Below the pieces are notes generated by a model. It saw only the letters and a program-made list of their open reading frames with translations. It was not told the DNA's origin and did not search any database. A stretch of DNA of 64,000 nucleotides from Bathymodiolus brooksi (taxonomy: Eukaryota; Mollusca; Bivalvia; Mytilida; Modiolidae): NCBI GenBank assembly GCA_963680875.1, contig OY804579.1, positions 28,629,804 to 28,693,803 of the forward strand, written 5' to 3'. The position numbers were made by a program, and so were the translations under genes. The stretch's first letter is position 1. Each line of letters opens with the position of its first letter. Of the stretch, positions 25,441 to 38,136 are shown in pieces.

Positions 25441-28150
25441 TGAGTAGTGTTTCTCAGAATGTTTTGAAATTTTATCAGCAGCTTACCGGTGGAGAGAGGA
25501 GGATCTCTTTCATTTTTGACAATTTTCACTTCTGCCGTTCCAGAGTTATTGGACTTGATATGACGGAAAATCGGATTGTTACCCTATGTTGTATGATAAC
25601 TTGAGTAGTGTTTCTCAGAATGTTTTGAAATTTTATCAGCAGCTTACTGGTGAGGAGAGGAGGATCCCTTTCATTTTTGACGATTTTCACTTTTGCCGTT
25701 CCAGAGTTATTGGACTTGATATGACGAAAATAGGATTTTTACTCTATGTCGTATGATAACTTGAGTAGTGTTTCTCAGAATGTTTTGAAATTTTATCAGC
25801 AGCTTACCGGTGGAGAGAGGAGGATCTCTTTCATTTTTGACAATTTTCACTTCTGCCGTTCCAGAGTTATTGGACTTGATATGACGGAAAATAGGATTTT
25901 TACTCTATGTCGTATGATAACTTGAGTAGTGTTTCTCAGAATGTTTTGAAATTTTATCAGCAGCTTACCGGTGGAGAGAGGAGGATCTCTTTCATTTTTG
26001 ACGATTTTCACTTTTGCCGTTCCAGAGTTATTGGACTTGATATGACGGAAAATAGGATGTTTACCCTATGTCGTATGATAACTTGAGTAGTGTTTCTCAG
26101 AATGTTTTGAAATTTTATCAGCAGCTTACTGGTGAGGAGAGGAGGATCCCTTTCATTTTTGACGATTTTCACTTTTGCCGTTCCAGAGTTATTGGACTTG
26201 ATATGACGGAAAATCGGATTTTTACCCTATGTCGTATGATAACTTGAGTAGTGTTTCTCAGAATGTTTTGAAATTTTATCAGCAGCTTATTGATGAAGAG
26301 AGGAGGATCCCTTTAATTTTTGACGATTTTCACTTTTGCCGTTCCAGAGTTATTGGACTTGATATGACGGAAAATAGGATTTTTACTCTATGTCGTATGA
26401 TAACTTGAGTAGTGTTTCTCAGAATGTTTTGAAATTTTATCAGCACCTTACCGGTGGAGAGAGGAGGATCTCTTTCATTTTTGACGATTTTCACTTTTGC
26501 CGTTCCAGAGTTATTGGACTTGATATGACGGAAAATAGGATGTTTACTCTATGTCGTATGATAACTTGAGTAGTGTTTCTCAGAATGTTTTGAAATTTTA
26601 TCAGCAGCTTACTGGTGAGGAGAGGAGGTTCCCTTTCATTTTTGACGATTTTCACTTTTGCCGTTCCAGAGTTATTGGACTTGATATGACGGAAAATAGG
26701 ATGTTTACCCTATGTCGTATGATAACTTGAGTAGTGTTTCTCAGAATGTTTTGAAATTTTATCAGCAGCTTACTGGTGAGGAGAGGAGGATCCCTTTCAT
26801 TTTTGACGATTTTCACTTTTGCCGTTCCAGAGTTATTGGACTTGATATGATGGAAAATCGGATTTGTACCCTATGTTGTATGATACCTTGAGTAGTGTTT
26901 CTCAGAATGTTTTGAAATTTTATCAGCAGCTTACCGGTGGAGAGAGGAGGATCTCTTTCATTTTTGACAATTTTCACTTCTGCCGTTCCAGAGTTATTGG
27001 ACTTGATATGACGGAAAATCGGATTGTTACCCTATGTTGTATGATAACTTGAGTAGTGTTTCTCAGAATGTTTTGAAATTTTATCAGCAGCTTACTGGTG
27101 AGGAGAGGAGGATCCCTTTCATTTTTGACGATTTTCACTTTTGCCGTTCCAGAGTTATTGGACTTGATATGACGAAAATAGGATTTTTACTCTATGTCGT
27201 ATGATAACTTGAGTAGTGTTTCTCAGAATGTTTTGAAATTTTATCAGCAGCTTACCGGTGGAGAGAGGAGGATCTCTTTCATTTTTGACAATTTTCACTT
27301 CTGCCGTTCCAGAGTTATTGGACTTGATATGACGGAAAATAGGATTTTTACTCTATGTCGTATGATAACTTGAGTAGTGTTTCTCAGAATGTTTTGAAAT
27401 TTTATCAGCAGCTTACTGGTGAGGAGAGGAGGATCCCTTTCATTTTTGACGATTTTCACTTTTGCCGTTCCAGAGTTATTGGACTTGATATGACGGAAAA
27501 TCGGATTTTTACCCTATGTCGTATGATAACTTGAGTAGTGTTTCTCAGAATGTTTTGAAATTTTATCAGCAGCTTATTGATGAAGAGAGGAGGATCCCTT
27601 TAATTTTTGACGATTTTCACTTTTGCCGTTCCAGAGTTATTGGACTTGATATGACGGAAAATAGGATTTTTACTCTATGTCGTATGATAACTTGAGTAGT
27701 GTTTCTCAGAATGTTTTGAAATTTTATCAGCACCTTACCGGTGGAGAGAGGAGGATCTCTTTCATTTTTGACGATTTTCACTTTTGCCGTTCCAGAGTTA
27801 TTGGACTTGATATGACGGAAAATAGGATGTTTACTCTATGTCGTATGATAACTTGAGTAGTGTTTCTCAGAATGTTTTGAAATTTTATCAGCAGCTTACT
27901 GGTGAGGAGAGGAGGTTCCCTTTCATTTTTGACGATTTTCACTTTTGCCGTTCCAGAGTTATTGGACTTGATATGACGGAAAATAGGATGTTTACCCTAT
28001 GTCGTATGATAACTTGAGTAGTGTTTCTCAGAATGTTTTGAAATTTTATCAGCAGCTTACTGGTGAGGAGAGGAGGATCCCTTTCATTTTTGACGATTTT
28101 CACTTTTGCCGTTCCAGAGTTATTGGACTTGATATGATGGAAAATCGGAT
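25416..28150. repeat. 9- and 8-monomer tandem copies
   Basis: The 'atttgtaccctatg' monomer lies at 25,416, 26,864 and 28,151, spacings of 1,448 bp (9 monomers, one of 160 bp) and 1,287 bp (8 monomers, one of 160 bp). The 'gaggttccc' marker at 26,625 recurs at 27,912 (1,287 bp). The second copy lacks one monomer of the first, near 25.96 kb. Confidence 0.8.
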
Positions 28151-28655
28151 TTGTACCCTATGATGTATGATACCTTGAGTAGTGTTTCTCAGAATGTTTT
28201 GAAATTTTATCAGCAGCTTACCGGTGGAGAGTGGAGGATCTCTTTCATTTTTGACAATTTTCACTTCTGCCGTTCCAGAGTTATTGGACTTGATATGACG
28301 GAAAATCGGATTGTTACCCTATGTTGTATGATAACTTGAGTAGTGTTTCTCAGAATGTTTTGAAATTTTATCAGCAGCTTACTGGTGAGGAGAGGAGGAT
28401 CCCTTTCATTTTTGACGATTTTCACTTTTGCCGTTCCAGAGTTATTGGACTTGATATGACGAAAATAGGATTTTTACTCTATGTCGTATGATAACTTGAG
28501 TAGTGTTTCTCAGAATGTTTTGAAATTTTATCAGCAGCTTACCGGTGGAGAGAGGAGGATCTCTTTCATTTTTGACAATTTTCACTTCTGCCGTTCCAGA
28601 GTTATTGGACTTGATATGACGGAAAATAGGATTTTTACTCTATGTCGTATGATAA

Positions 28656-31229
28656 CTTGAGTAGTGTTTCTCAGAATGTTTTGAAATTTTATCAGCAGCT
28701 TACCGGTGGAGAGAGGAGGATCTCTTTCATTTTTGACGATTTTCACTTTTGCCGTTCCAGAGTTATTGGACTTGATATGACGGAAAATCGGATTGTTACC
28801 CTATGTTGTATGATAACTTGAGCAGTGTTTCTCAGAATGTTTTGAAATTTTATCAGCAGCTTACTGGTGAAGTGAGGAGGATCCCTTTCATTTTTGATGA
28901 TTTTCACTTTTGCCGTTCCAGAGTTATTGGATTTGATATGACGGAAAATCGGATTTTTACTCTATGTCGTATGATAACTTGAGTAGTGTTTCTCAGAATG
29001 TTTTGAAATTTTATCAGCAGCTTACTGGTGAGGAGAGGAGGAACCCTTTCAATTTTGATGATTTTCACTTTTGCCGTTTTAGAGTTATTGGGCTTGATAT
29101 GACGAAAATAGGATTTTTACTCTATGTCGTATGATAACTTGAGTAGTGTTTCTCAGAATGTTTTGAAATTTTATCAGCAGCTTACCGGTGGAGAGAGGAG
29201 GATCTCTTTCATTTTTGACGATTTTCACTTTTGCCGTTCCAGAGTTATTGGACTTGATATGACGGAAAATCGGATTTTTACCCTATGTCGTATGATAACT
29301 TGAGTAGTGTTTCTCAGAATGTTTTGAAATTTTATCAGCAGCTTACTGATGAAGAGAGGAGGATCCCTTTCATTTTGGACGATTTTCACTTTTGCCGTTC
29401 CAGAGTTATTGGACTTGATATGACGGAAAATCGGATTTTTACTCTATGTTGTATGATAACTTGAGTAGTGTTTCTCAGAATGTTTTGAAATTTTATCAGC
29501 AGCTTACCGGTGAAGAGAGGAGGATCCCTTTCATTTGTGATGATTTTCACTTTTGCCGTTCCAGAGTTATTGGACTTGATATGACGGAAAATCGGATTTT
29601 TACCCTATGTTGTATGATAACTTGAGTAGTGTTTCTCAGAATGTTTTGAAATTTTATCAGAAGCTTACTGGTGAAGAGAGGAGGATCCCTTTCATTTTTG
29701 ATGATTTTCACTTTTGCCGTTCCAGAGTTATTGGACTTGATATGACGGAAAATCGGATTTTTACCCTATGTCGTATGATAACTTGAGTAGTGTTTCTCAG
29801 AATGTTTTGAAATTTTATCAGCAGCTTACTGATGAAGAGAGGAGGATCCCTTTCATTTTGGACGATTTTCACTTTTACCGTTCCAGAGTTATTGGACTTG
29901 ATATGATGGAAAATCGGATTTGTACCCTATGTTGTATGATACCTTGAGTAGTGTTTCTCAGAATGTTTTGAAATTTTATCAGCAGCTTACCGGTGGAGAG
30001 AGGAGGATCTCTTTCATTTTTGACGATTTTCACTTTTGCCGTTCCAGAGTTATTGGACTTGATATGACGGAAAATCGGATTGTTACCCTATGTTGTATGA
30101 TAACTTGAGCAGTGTTTCTCAGAATGTTTTGAAATTTTATCAGCAGCTTACTGGTGAAGTGAGGAGGATCCCTTTCATTTTTGATGATTTTCACTTTTGC
30201 CGTTCCAGAGTTATTGGATTTGATATGACGGAAAATCGGATTTTTACTCTATGTCGTATGATAACTTGAGTAGTGTTTCTCAGAATGTTTTGAAATTTTA
30301 TCAGCAGCTTACTGGTGAGGAGAGGAGGAACCCTTTCAATTTTGATGATTTTCACTTTTGCCGTTTTAGAGTTATTGGGCTTGATATGACGAAAATAGGA
30401 TTTTTACTCTATGTCGTATGATAACTTGAGTAGTGTTTCTCAGAATGTTTTGAAATTTTATCAGCAGCTTACCGGTGGAGAGAGGAGGATCTCTTTCATT
30501 TTTGACGATTTTCACTTTTGCCGTTCCAGAGTTATTGGACTTGATATGACGGAAAATCGGATTTTTACCCTATGTCGTATGATAACTTGAGTAGTGTTTC
30601 TCAGAATGTTTTGAAATTTTATCAGCAGCTTACTGATGAAGAGAGGAGGATCCCTTTCATTTTGGACGATTTTCACTTTTGCCGTTCCAGAGTTATTGGA
30701 CTTGATATGACGGAAAATCGGATTTTTACTCTATGTTGTATGATAACTTGAGTAGTGTTTCTCAGAATGTTTTGAAATTTTATCAGCAGCTTACCGGTGA
30801 AGAGAGGAGGATCCCTTTCATTTGTGATGATTTTCACTTTTGCCGTTCCAGAGTTATTGGACTTGATATGACGGAAAATCGGATTTTTACCCTATGTTGT
30901 ATGATAACTTGAGTAGTGTTTCTCAGAATGTTTTGAAATTTTATCAGAAGCTTACTGGTGAAGAGAGGAGGATCCCTTTCATTTTTGATGATTTTCACTT
31001 TTGCCGTTCCAGAGTTATTGGACTTGATATGACGGAAAATCGGATTTTTACCCTATGTCGTATGATAACTTGAGTAGTGTTTCTCAGAATGTTTTGAAAT
31101 TTTATCAGCAGCTTACTGATGAAGAGAGGAGGATCCCTTTCATTTTGGACGATTTTCACTTTTACCGTTCCAGAGTTATTGGACTTGATATGATGGAAAA
31201 TCGGATTTGTACCCTATGTTGTATGATAC
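28656..31229. repeat. tandem pair of a 1,287-bp, 8-monomer block
   Basis: Units are 28,656-29,942 and 29,943-31,229. The 'agtg' of the 'gaagtgagg' variant lies at 28,871 and 30,158, and the HindIII site at 29,661 and 30,948; all are 1,287 bp apart. Copy B carries this block only once, and the offset between the superblocks drops from 15,433 to 14,146 across it. Confidence 0.88.
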
Positions 31230-32677
31230 CTTGAGTAGTGTTTCTCAGAATGTTTTGAAATTTTATCAGCAGCTTACCGGTGGAGAGAGGAGGATCTCTT
31301 TCATTTTTGACAATTTTCACTTCTGCCGTTCCAGAGTTATTGGACTTGATATGACGGAAAATCGGATTGTTACCCTATGTTGTATGATAACTTGAGTAGT
31401 GTTTCTCAGAATGTTTTGAAATTTTATCAGCAGCTTACCGGTGGAGAGAGGAGGATCTCTTTCATTTTTGACAATTTTCACTTCTGCCGTTCCAGAGTTA
31501 TTGGACTTGATATGACGGAAAATAGGATTTTTACTCTATGTCGTATGATAACTTGAGTAGTGTTTCTCAGAATGTTTTGAAATTTTATCAGCAGCTTACC
31601 GGTGGAGAGAGGAGGATCTCTTTCATTTTTGACGATTTTCACTTTTGCCGTTCCAGAGTTATTGGACTTGATATGACGGAAAATAGGATGTTTACCCTAT
31701 GTCGTATGATAACTTGAGTAGTGTTTCTCAGAATGTTTTGAAATTTTATCAGCAGCTTACTGGTGAGGAGAGGAGGATCCCTTTCATTTTTGACGATTTT
31801 CACTTTTGCCGTTCCAGAGTTATTGGACTTGATATGACGGAAAATCGGATTGTTACCCTATGTTGTATGATAACTTGAGCAGTGTTTCTCAGAATGTTTT
31901 GAAATTTTATCAGCAGCTTACTGGTGAAGAGAGGAGGATCCCTTTCATTTTTGATGATTTTCACTTTTGCCGTTCCAGAGTTATTGGATTTGATATGAAG
32001 GAAAATCGGATTTTTACTCTATGTCGTATGATAACTTGAGTAGTGTTTCTCAGAATGTTTTGAAATTTTATCAGCAGCTTACTGGTGAAGAGAGGAGGAT
32101 CCCTTTCATTTTTGATGATTTTCACTTTTGCCGTTCCAGAGTTATTGGACTTGATATGACGGAAAATCGGATTTTTACCCTATGTCGTATGATAACTTGA
32201 GTAGTGTTTCTCAGAATGTTTTGAAATTTTATCAGCAGCTTACTGATGAAGAGAGGAGGATCCCTTTCATTTTTGATGATTTTCACTTTTGCCGTTTTAG
32301 AGTTATTGGGCTTGATATGACGAAAATAGGATTTTTACTCTATGTCGTATGATAACTTGAGTAGTGTTTCTCAGAATGTTTTGAAATTTTATCAGCAGCT
32401 TATTGATGAAGAGAGGAGGATCCCTTTAATTTTTGACGATTTTCACTTTTGCCGTTCCAGAGTTATTGGACTTGATATGACGGAAAATCGGATTTTTACC
32501 CTATGTTGTATGATAACTTGAGTAGTGTTTCTCAGAATGTTTTGAAATTTTATCAGAAGCTTACTGGTGAAGAGAGGAGGATCCCTTTCATTTTTGATGA
32601 TTTTCACTTTTGCCGTTCCAGAGTTATTGGACTTGATATGACGGAAAATCGGATTTTTACCCTATGTCGTATGATAA

Positions 32678-32838
32678 CTAGAGTAGTGTTTCTCAGAATG
32701 TTTTGAAATTTTATCAGCAGCTTACTGATGAAGAGAGGAGGATCCCTTTCATTTTGGACGATTTTCACTTTTGCCGTTCCAGAGTTATTGGACTTGATAT
32801 GATGGAAAATCGGATTTGTACCCTATGTTGTATGATAC
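32678..32838. repeat. monomer with 'ctagag' start (T3 to A), copy A
   Basis: The usual 'acttgag' is 'actagag' here. The change removes the TGA that closes the satellite reading frame, so the frame runs on to about 67 codons. The same change occurs once more, in monomer 46,824-46,984, exactly 14,146 bp away. It is a useful private marker of superblock duplication, not evidence of a gene. Confidence 0.85.
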
Positions 32839-35800
32839 CTTGAGTAGTGTTTCTCAGAATGTTTTGAAATTTTATCAGCAGCTTACCGGTGGAGAGAGGA
32901 GGATCTCTTTCATTTTTGACAATTTTCACTTCTGCCGTTCCAGAGTTATTGGACTTGATATGACGGAAAATCGGATTGTTACCCTATGTTGTATGATAAC
33001 TTGAGTAGTGTTTCTCAGAATGTTTTGAAATTTTATCAGCAGCTTACCGGTGGAGAGAGGAGGATCTCTTTCATTTTTGACAATTTTCACTTCTGCCGTT
33101 CCAGAGTTATTGGACTTGATATGACGGAAAATAGGATTTTTACTCTATGTCGTATGATAACTTGAGTAGTGTTTCTCAGAATGTTTTGAAATTTTATCAG
33201 CAGCTTACCGGTGGAGAGAGGAGGATCTCTTTCATTTTTGACGATTTTCACTTTTGCCGTTCCAGAGTTATTGGACTTGATATGACGGAAAATAGGATGT
33301 TTACCCTATGTCGTATGATAACTTGAGTAGTGTTTCTCAGAATGTTTTGAAATTTTATCAGCAGCTTACTGGTGAGGAGAGGAGGATCCCTTTCATTTTT
33401 GACGATTTTCACTTTTGCCGTTCCAGAGTTATTGGACTTGATATGACGGAAAATCGGATTGTTACCCTATGTTGTATGATAACTTGAGCAGTGTTTCTCA
33501 GAATGTTTTGAAATTTTATCAGCAGCTTACTGGTGAAGAGAGGAGGATCCCTTTCATTTTTGATGATTTTCACTTTTGCCGTTTTAGAGTTATTGGGCTT
33601 GATATGACGAAAATAGGATTTTTACTCTATGTCGTATGATAACTTGAGTAGTGTTTCTCAGAATGTTTTGAAATTTTATCAGCAGCTTACCGGTGGAGAG
33701 AGGAGGATCTCTTTCATTTTTGACGATTTTCACTTTTGCCGTTCCAGAGTTATTGGACTTGATATGACGGAAAATCGGATTTTTACCCTATGTCGTATGA
33801 TAACTTGAGTAGTGTTTCTCAGAATGTTTTGAAATTTTATCAGCAGCTTACTGATGAAGAGAGGAGGATCCCTTTCATTTTGGACGATTTTCACTTTTGC
33901 CGTTCCAGAGTTATTGGACTTGATATGACGGAAAATCGGATTTTTACTCTATGTTGTATGATAACTTGAGTAGTGTTTCTCAGAATGTTTTGAAATTTTA
34001 TCAGCAACTTACTGGTGAAGAGAGGAGGATCTCTTTCATTTTTGACAATTTTCACTTCTGCCGTTCCAGAGTTATTGGACTTGATATGACAGAAAATCGG
34101 ATTTTTACCCTATGTTGTATAACTTGAGTAGTGTTTCTCAGAATGTTTTGAAATTTTATCAGCAGCTTACAGATGAGGAGAGGAGGATCCCTTTCATTTT
34201 TGACGATTTTCACTTTTACCGTTCCAGAGTTATTGGACTTGATATGACGGAAAATCGGATTTTTACCCTATGTCGTATGATAACTTGAGTAGTGTTTCTC
34301 AGAATGTTTTGAAATTTTATCGGCAGCTTATTGATGAAGAGAGGAGGATCCCTTTAATTTATGACGATTTTCACTTTTGCCGTTCCAGAGTTATTGGACT
34401 TGATATGACGGAAAATAGGATTTTTACCCTATGTTGTATGATACCTTGAGTAGTGTTTCTCAGAATGTTTTGAAATTTTATCAGCAGCTTACCGGTGGAG
34501 AGAGGAGGATCTCTTTCATTTTTGACAATTTTCACTTCTGCCGTTCCAGAGTTATTGGACTTGATATGACGGAAAATCGGATTGTTACCCTATGTTGTAT
34601 GATAACTTGAGTAGTGTTTCTCAGAATGTTTTGAAATTTTATCAGCAGCTTACCGGTGGAGAGAGGAGGATCTCTTTCATTTTTGACAATTTTCACTTCT
34701 GCCGTTCCAGAGTTATTGGACTTGATATGACGGAAAATAGGATTTTTACTCTATGTCGTATGATAACTTGAGTAGTGTTTCTCAGAATGTTTTGAAATTT
34801 TATCAGCAGCTTACCGGTGGAGAGAGGAGGATCTCTTTCATTTTTGACGATTTTCACTTTTGCCGTTCCAGAGTTATTGGACTTGATATGACGGAAAATA
34901 GGATGTTTACCCTATGTCGTATGATAACTTGAGTAGTGTTTCTCAGAATGTTTTGAAATTTTATCAGCAGCTTACTGGTGAGGAGAGGAGGATCCCTTTC
35001 ATTTTTGACGATTTTCACTTTTGCCGTTCCAGAGTTATTGGACTTGATATGACGGAAAATCGGATTGTTACCCTATGTTGTATGATAACTTGAGCAGTGT
35101 TTCTCAGAATGTTTTGAAATTTTATCAGCAGCTTACTGGTGAAGAGAGGAGGATCCCTTTCATTTTTGATGATTTTCACTTTTGCCGTTTTAGAGTTATT
35201 GGGCTTGATATGACGAAAATAGGATTTTTACTCTATGTCGTATGATAACTTGAGTAGTGTTTCTCAGAATGTTTTGAAATTTTATCAGCAGCTTACCGGT
35301 GGAGAGAGGAGGATCTCTTTCATTTTTGACGATTTTCACTTTTGCCGTTCCAGAGTTATTGGACTTGATATGACGGAAAATCGGATTTTTACCCTATGTC
35401 GTATGATAACTTGAGTAGTGTTTCTCAGAATGTTTTGAAATTTTATCAGCAGCTTACTGATGAAGAGAGGAGGATCCCTTTCATTTTGGACGATTTTCAC
35501 TTTTGCCGTTCCAGAGTTATTGGACTTGATATGACGGAAAATCGGATTTTTACTCTATGTTGTATGATAACTTGAGTAGTGTTTCTCAGAATGTTTTGAA
35601 ATTTTATCAGCAACTTACTGGTGAAGAGAGGAGGATCTCTTTCATTTTTGACAATTTTCACTTCTGCCGTTCCAGAGTTATTGGACTTGATATGACAGAA
35701 AATCGGATTTTTACCCTATGTTGTATAACTTGAGTAGTGTTTCTCAGAATGTTTTGAAATTTTATCAGCAGCTTACAGATGAGGAGAGGAGGATCCCTTT

Positions 35801-36050
35801 CATTTTTGACGATTTTCACTTTTACCGTTCCAGAGTTATTGGACTTGATATGACGGAAAATCGGATTTTTACCCTATGTCGTATGATAACTTGAGTAGTG
35901 TTTCTCAGAATGTTTTGAAATTTTATCGGCAGCTTATTGATGAAGAGAGGAGGATCCCTTTAATTTATGACGATTTTCACTTTTGCCGTTCCAGAGTTAT
36001 TGGACTTGATATGACGGAAAATAGGATTTTTACCCTATGTCGTATGATAA
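32839..36050. repeat. tandem pair of a 1,606-bp, 10-monomer block
   Basis: Units are 32,839-34,444 and 34,445-36,050. The 'gcaacttactggtgaagag' marker lies at 34,004 and 35,610. 10 x 161 = 1,610, less one 160-bp and one 158-bp monomer. The junction monomer at about 34,420 is a hybrid that ends 'ttgtatgatacc' after a 'cggcagcttattg' start. Copy B holds a single unit (marker at 48,150). Confidence 0.88.
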
Positions 36051-37977
36051 CTTGAGTAGTGTTTCTCAGAATGTTTTGAAATTTTATCAGCAGCTTACTG
36101 GTGAGGAGAGGAGGATCCCTTTCATTTTTGACGATTTTCACTTTTGCCGTTCCAGAGTTATTGGACTTGATATGACGGAAAATCGGATTTTTACCCTATG
36201 TCGTATGATAACTTGAGTAGTGTTTCTCAGAATGTTTTGAAATTTTATCGGCAGCTTATTGATGAAGAGAGGAGGATCCCTTTAATTTATGACGATTTTC
36301 ACTTTTGCCGTTCCAGAGTTATTGGACTTGATATGACGGAAAATAGGATTTTTACTCTATGTCGTATGATAACTTGAGTAGTGTTTCTCAGAATGTTTTG
36401 AAATTTTATCAGCAGCTTACTGGTGAGGAGAGGAGGATCCCTTTCATTTTTGACGATTTTCACTTTTGCCGTTCCAGAGTTATTGGACTTGATATGACGG
36501 AAAATCGGATTGTTACCCTATGTTGTATGATAACTTGAGTAGTGTTTCTCAGAATGTTTTGAAATTTTATCAGCAGCTTACTGATGAAGAGAGGAGGATC
36601 CCTTTCATTTTTGACGATTTTCACTTTTGCCGTTCCAGAGTTATTGGACTTGATATGACGGAAAATCGGATTGTTACCCTATGTTGTATGATAACTTGAG
36701 CAGTGTTTCTCAGAATGTTTTGAAATTTTATCAGCAGCTTACTGGTGAAGAGAGGAGGATCCCTTTCATTTTTGATGATTTTCACTTTTGCCGTTCCAGA
36801 GTTATTGGATTTGATATGACGGAAAATCGGATTTTTACTCTATGTCGTATGATAACTTGAGTAGTGTTTCTCAGAATGTTTTGAAATTTTATCAGCAGCT
36901 TACTGGTGAGGAGAGGAGGATCCCTTTCAATTTTGATGATTTTCACTTTTGCCGTTTTAGAGTTATTGGGCTTGATATGACGAAAATAGGATTTTTACTC
37001 TATGTCGTATGATAACTTGAGTAGTGTTTCTCAGAATGTTTTGAAATTTTATCAGCAGCTTACCGGTGGAGAGAGGAGGATCTCTTTCATTTTTGACGAT
37101 TTTCACTTTTGCCGTTCCAGAGTTATTGGACTTGATATGACGGAAAATCGGATTTTTACCCTATGTCGTATGATAACTTGAGTAGTGTTTCTCAGAATGT
37201 TTTGAAATTTTATCAGCAGCTTACTGATGAAGAGAGGAGGATCCCTTTCATTTTGGACGATTTTCACTTTTGCCGTTCCAGAGTTATTGGACTTGATATG
37301 ACGGAAAATCGGATTTTTACTCTATGTTGTATGATAACTTGAGTAGTGTTTCTCAGAATGTTTTGAAATTTTATCAGCAACTTACTGGTGAAGAGAGGAG
37401 GATCTCATTCATTTTTGACAATTTTCACTTCTGCCGTTCCAGAGTTATTGGACTTGATATGACGGAAAATCGGATTTTTACCCTATGTCGTATGATAACT
37501 TGAGTAGTGTTTCTCAGAATGTTTTGAAATTTTATCGGCAGCTTATTGATGAAGAGAGGAGGATCCCTTTAATTTATGACGATTTTCACTTTTGCCGTTC
37601 CAGAGTTATTGGACTTGATATGACGGAAAATAGGATTTTTACTCTATGTCGTATGATAACTTGAGTAGTGTTTCTCAGAATGTTTTGAAATTTTATCAGC
37701 AGCTTACTGATGAAGAGAGGAGGATCCCTTTCATTTTGGACGATTTTCACTTTTGCCGTTCCAGAGTTATTGGACTTGATATGACGAAAATCGGATTTTT
37801 ACCCTATGTTGTATGATAACTTGAGTAGTGTTTCTCAGAATGTTTTGAAATTTTATCAGCAGCTTACCGGTGGAGAGAGGAGGATCTCTTTCATTTTTGA
37901 CAATTTTCACTTCTGCCGTTCCAGAGTTATTGGACTTGATATGACGGAAAATCGGATTTTTACCCTATGTTGTATAA

Positions 37978-38136
37978 CTTGAGTAGTGTTTCTCAGAATG
38001 TTTTGAAATTTTATCAGCAGCTTACAGATGAGGGGAGGAGGTTCCCTTTTTTTGGACGATTTTCACTTTTGCCGTTCCAGAGTTATTGGACTTGATATGA
38101 CGGAAAATCGGATTTTTACCCTATGTCGTATGATAA
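37978..38136. repeat. 159-bp monomer with 'gaggttccctttttttgg'
   Basis: Around monomer positions 65-80 the usual 'ccctttcatttttgacg' has become 'ccctttttttggacg', a net loss of 2 bp and of the BamHI site. The same form lies at 50,840-50,998, 55,821-55,979 and 60,802-60,960, at offsets of 12,862 and then 4,981. It occurs once per HOR II unit and serves as a unit tag. Confidence 0.9.

Larger units (their letters stand above)
17294..27173. repeat. intermediate, mosaic satellite domain
   Basis: Monomer types typical of the right half first appear here: 'cattttggacg' (about 17,480), 'ggatttgtaccc' (about 17,545), 'catttgtgatg' (about 17,645), 'gagcagtg' (18,376), 'cggcagcttattg' (about 18,246) and the HindIII type 'cagaagctt' (21,460). 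No single long period holds through the domain. Short tandem blocks of 5, 8 and 9 monomers and pieces related to the later HOR II are mixed. The array still has no gap or insertion. Confidence 0.8.

Noticed and set aside
32503..32706. 67-codon open frame (and its copy at 46649-46852)
   Set aside because: The extra length comes only from the 'actagag' change that removes the usual TGA in one monomer type. It is duplicated with the superblock and shows no sign of coding.
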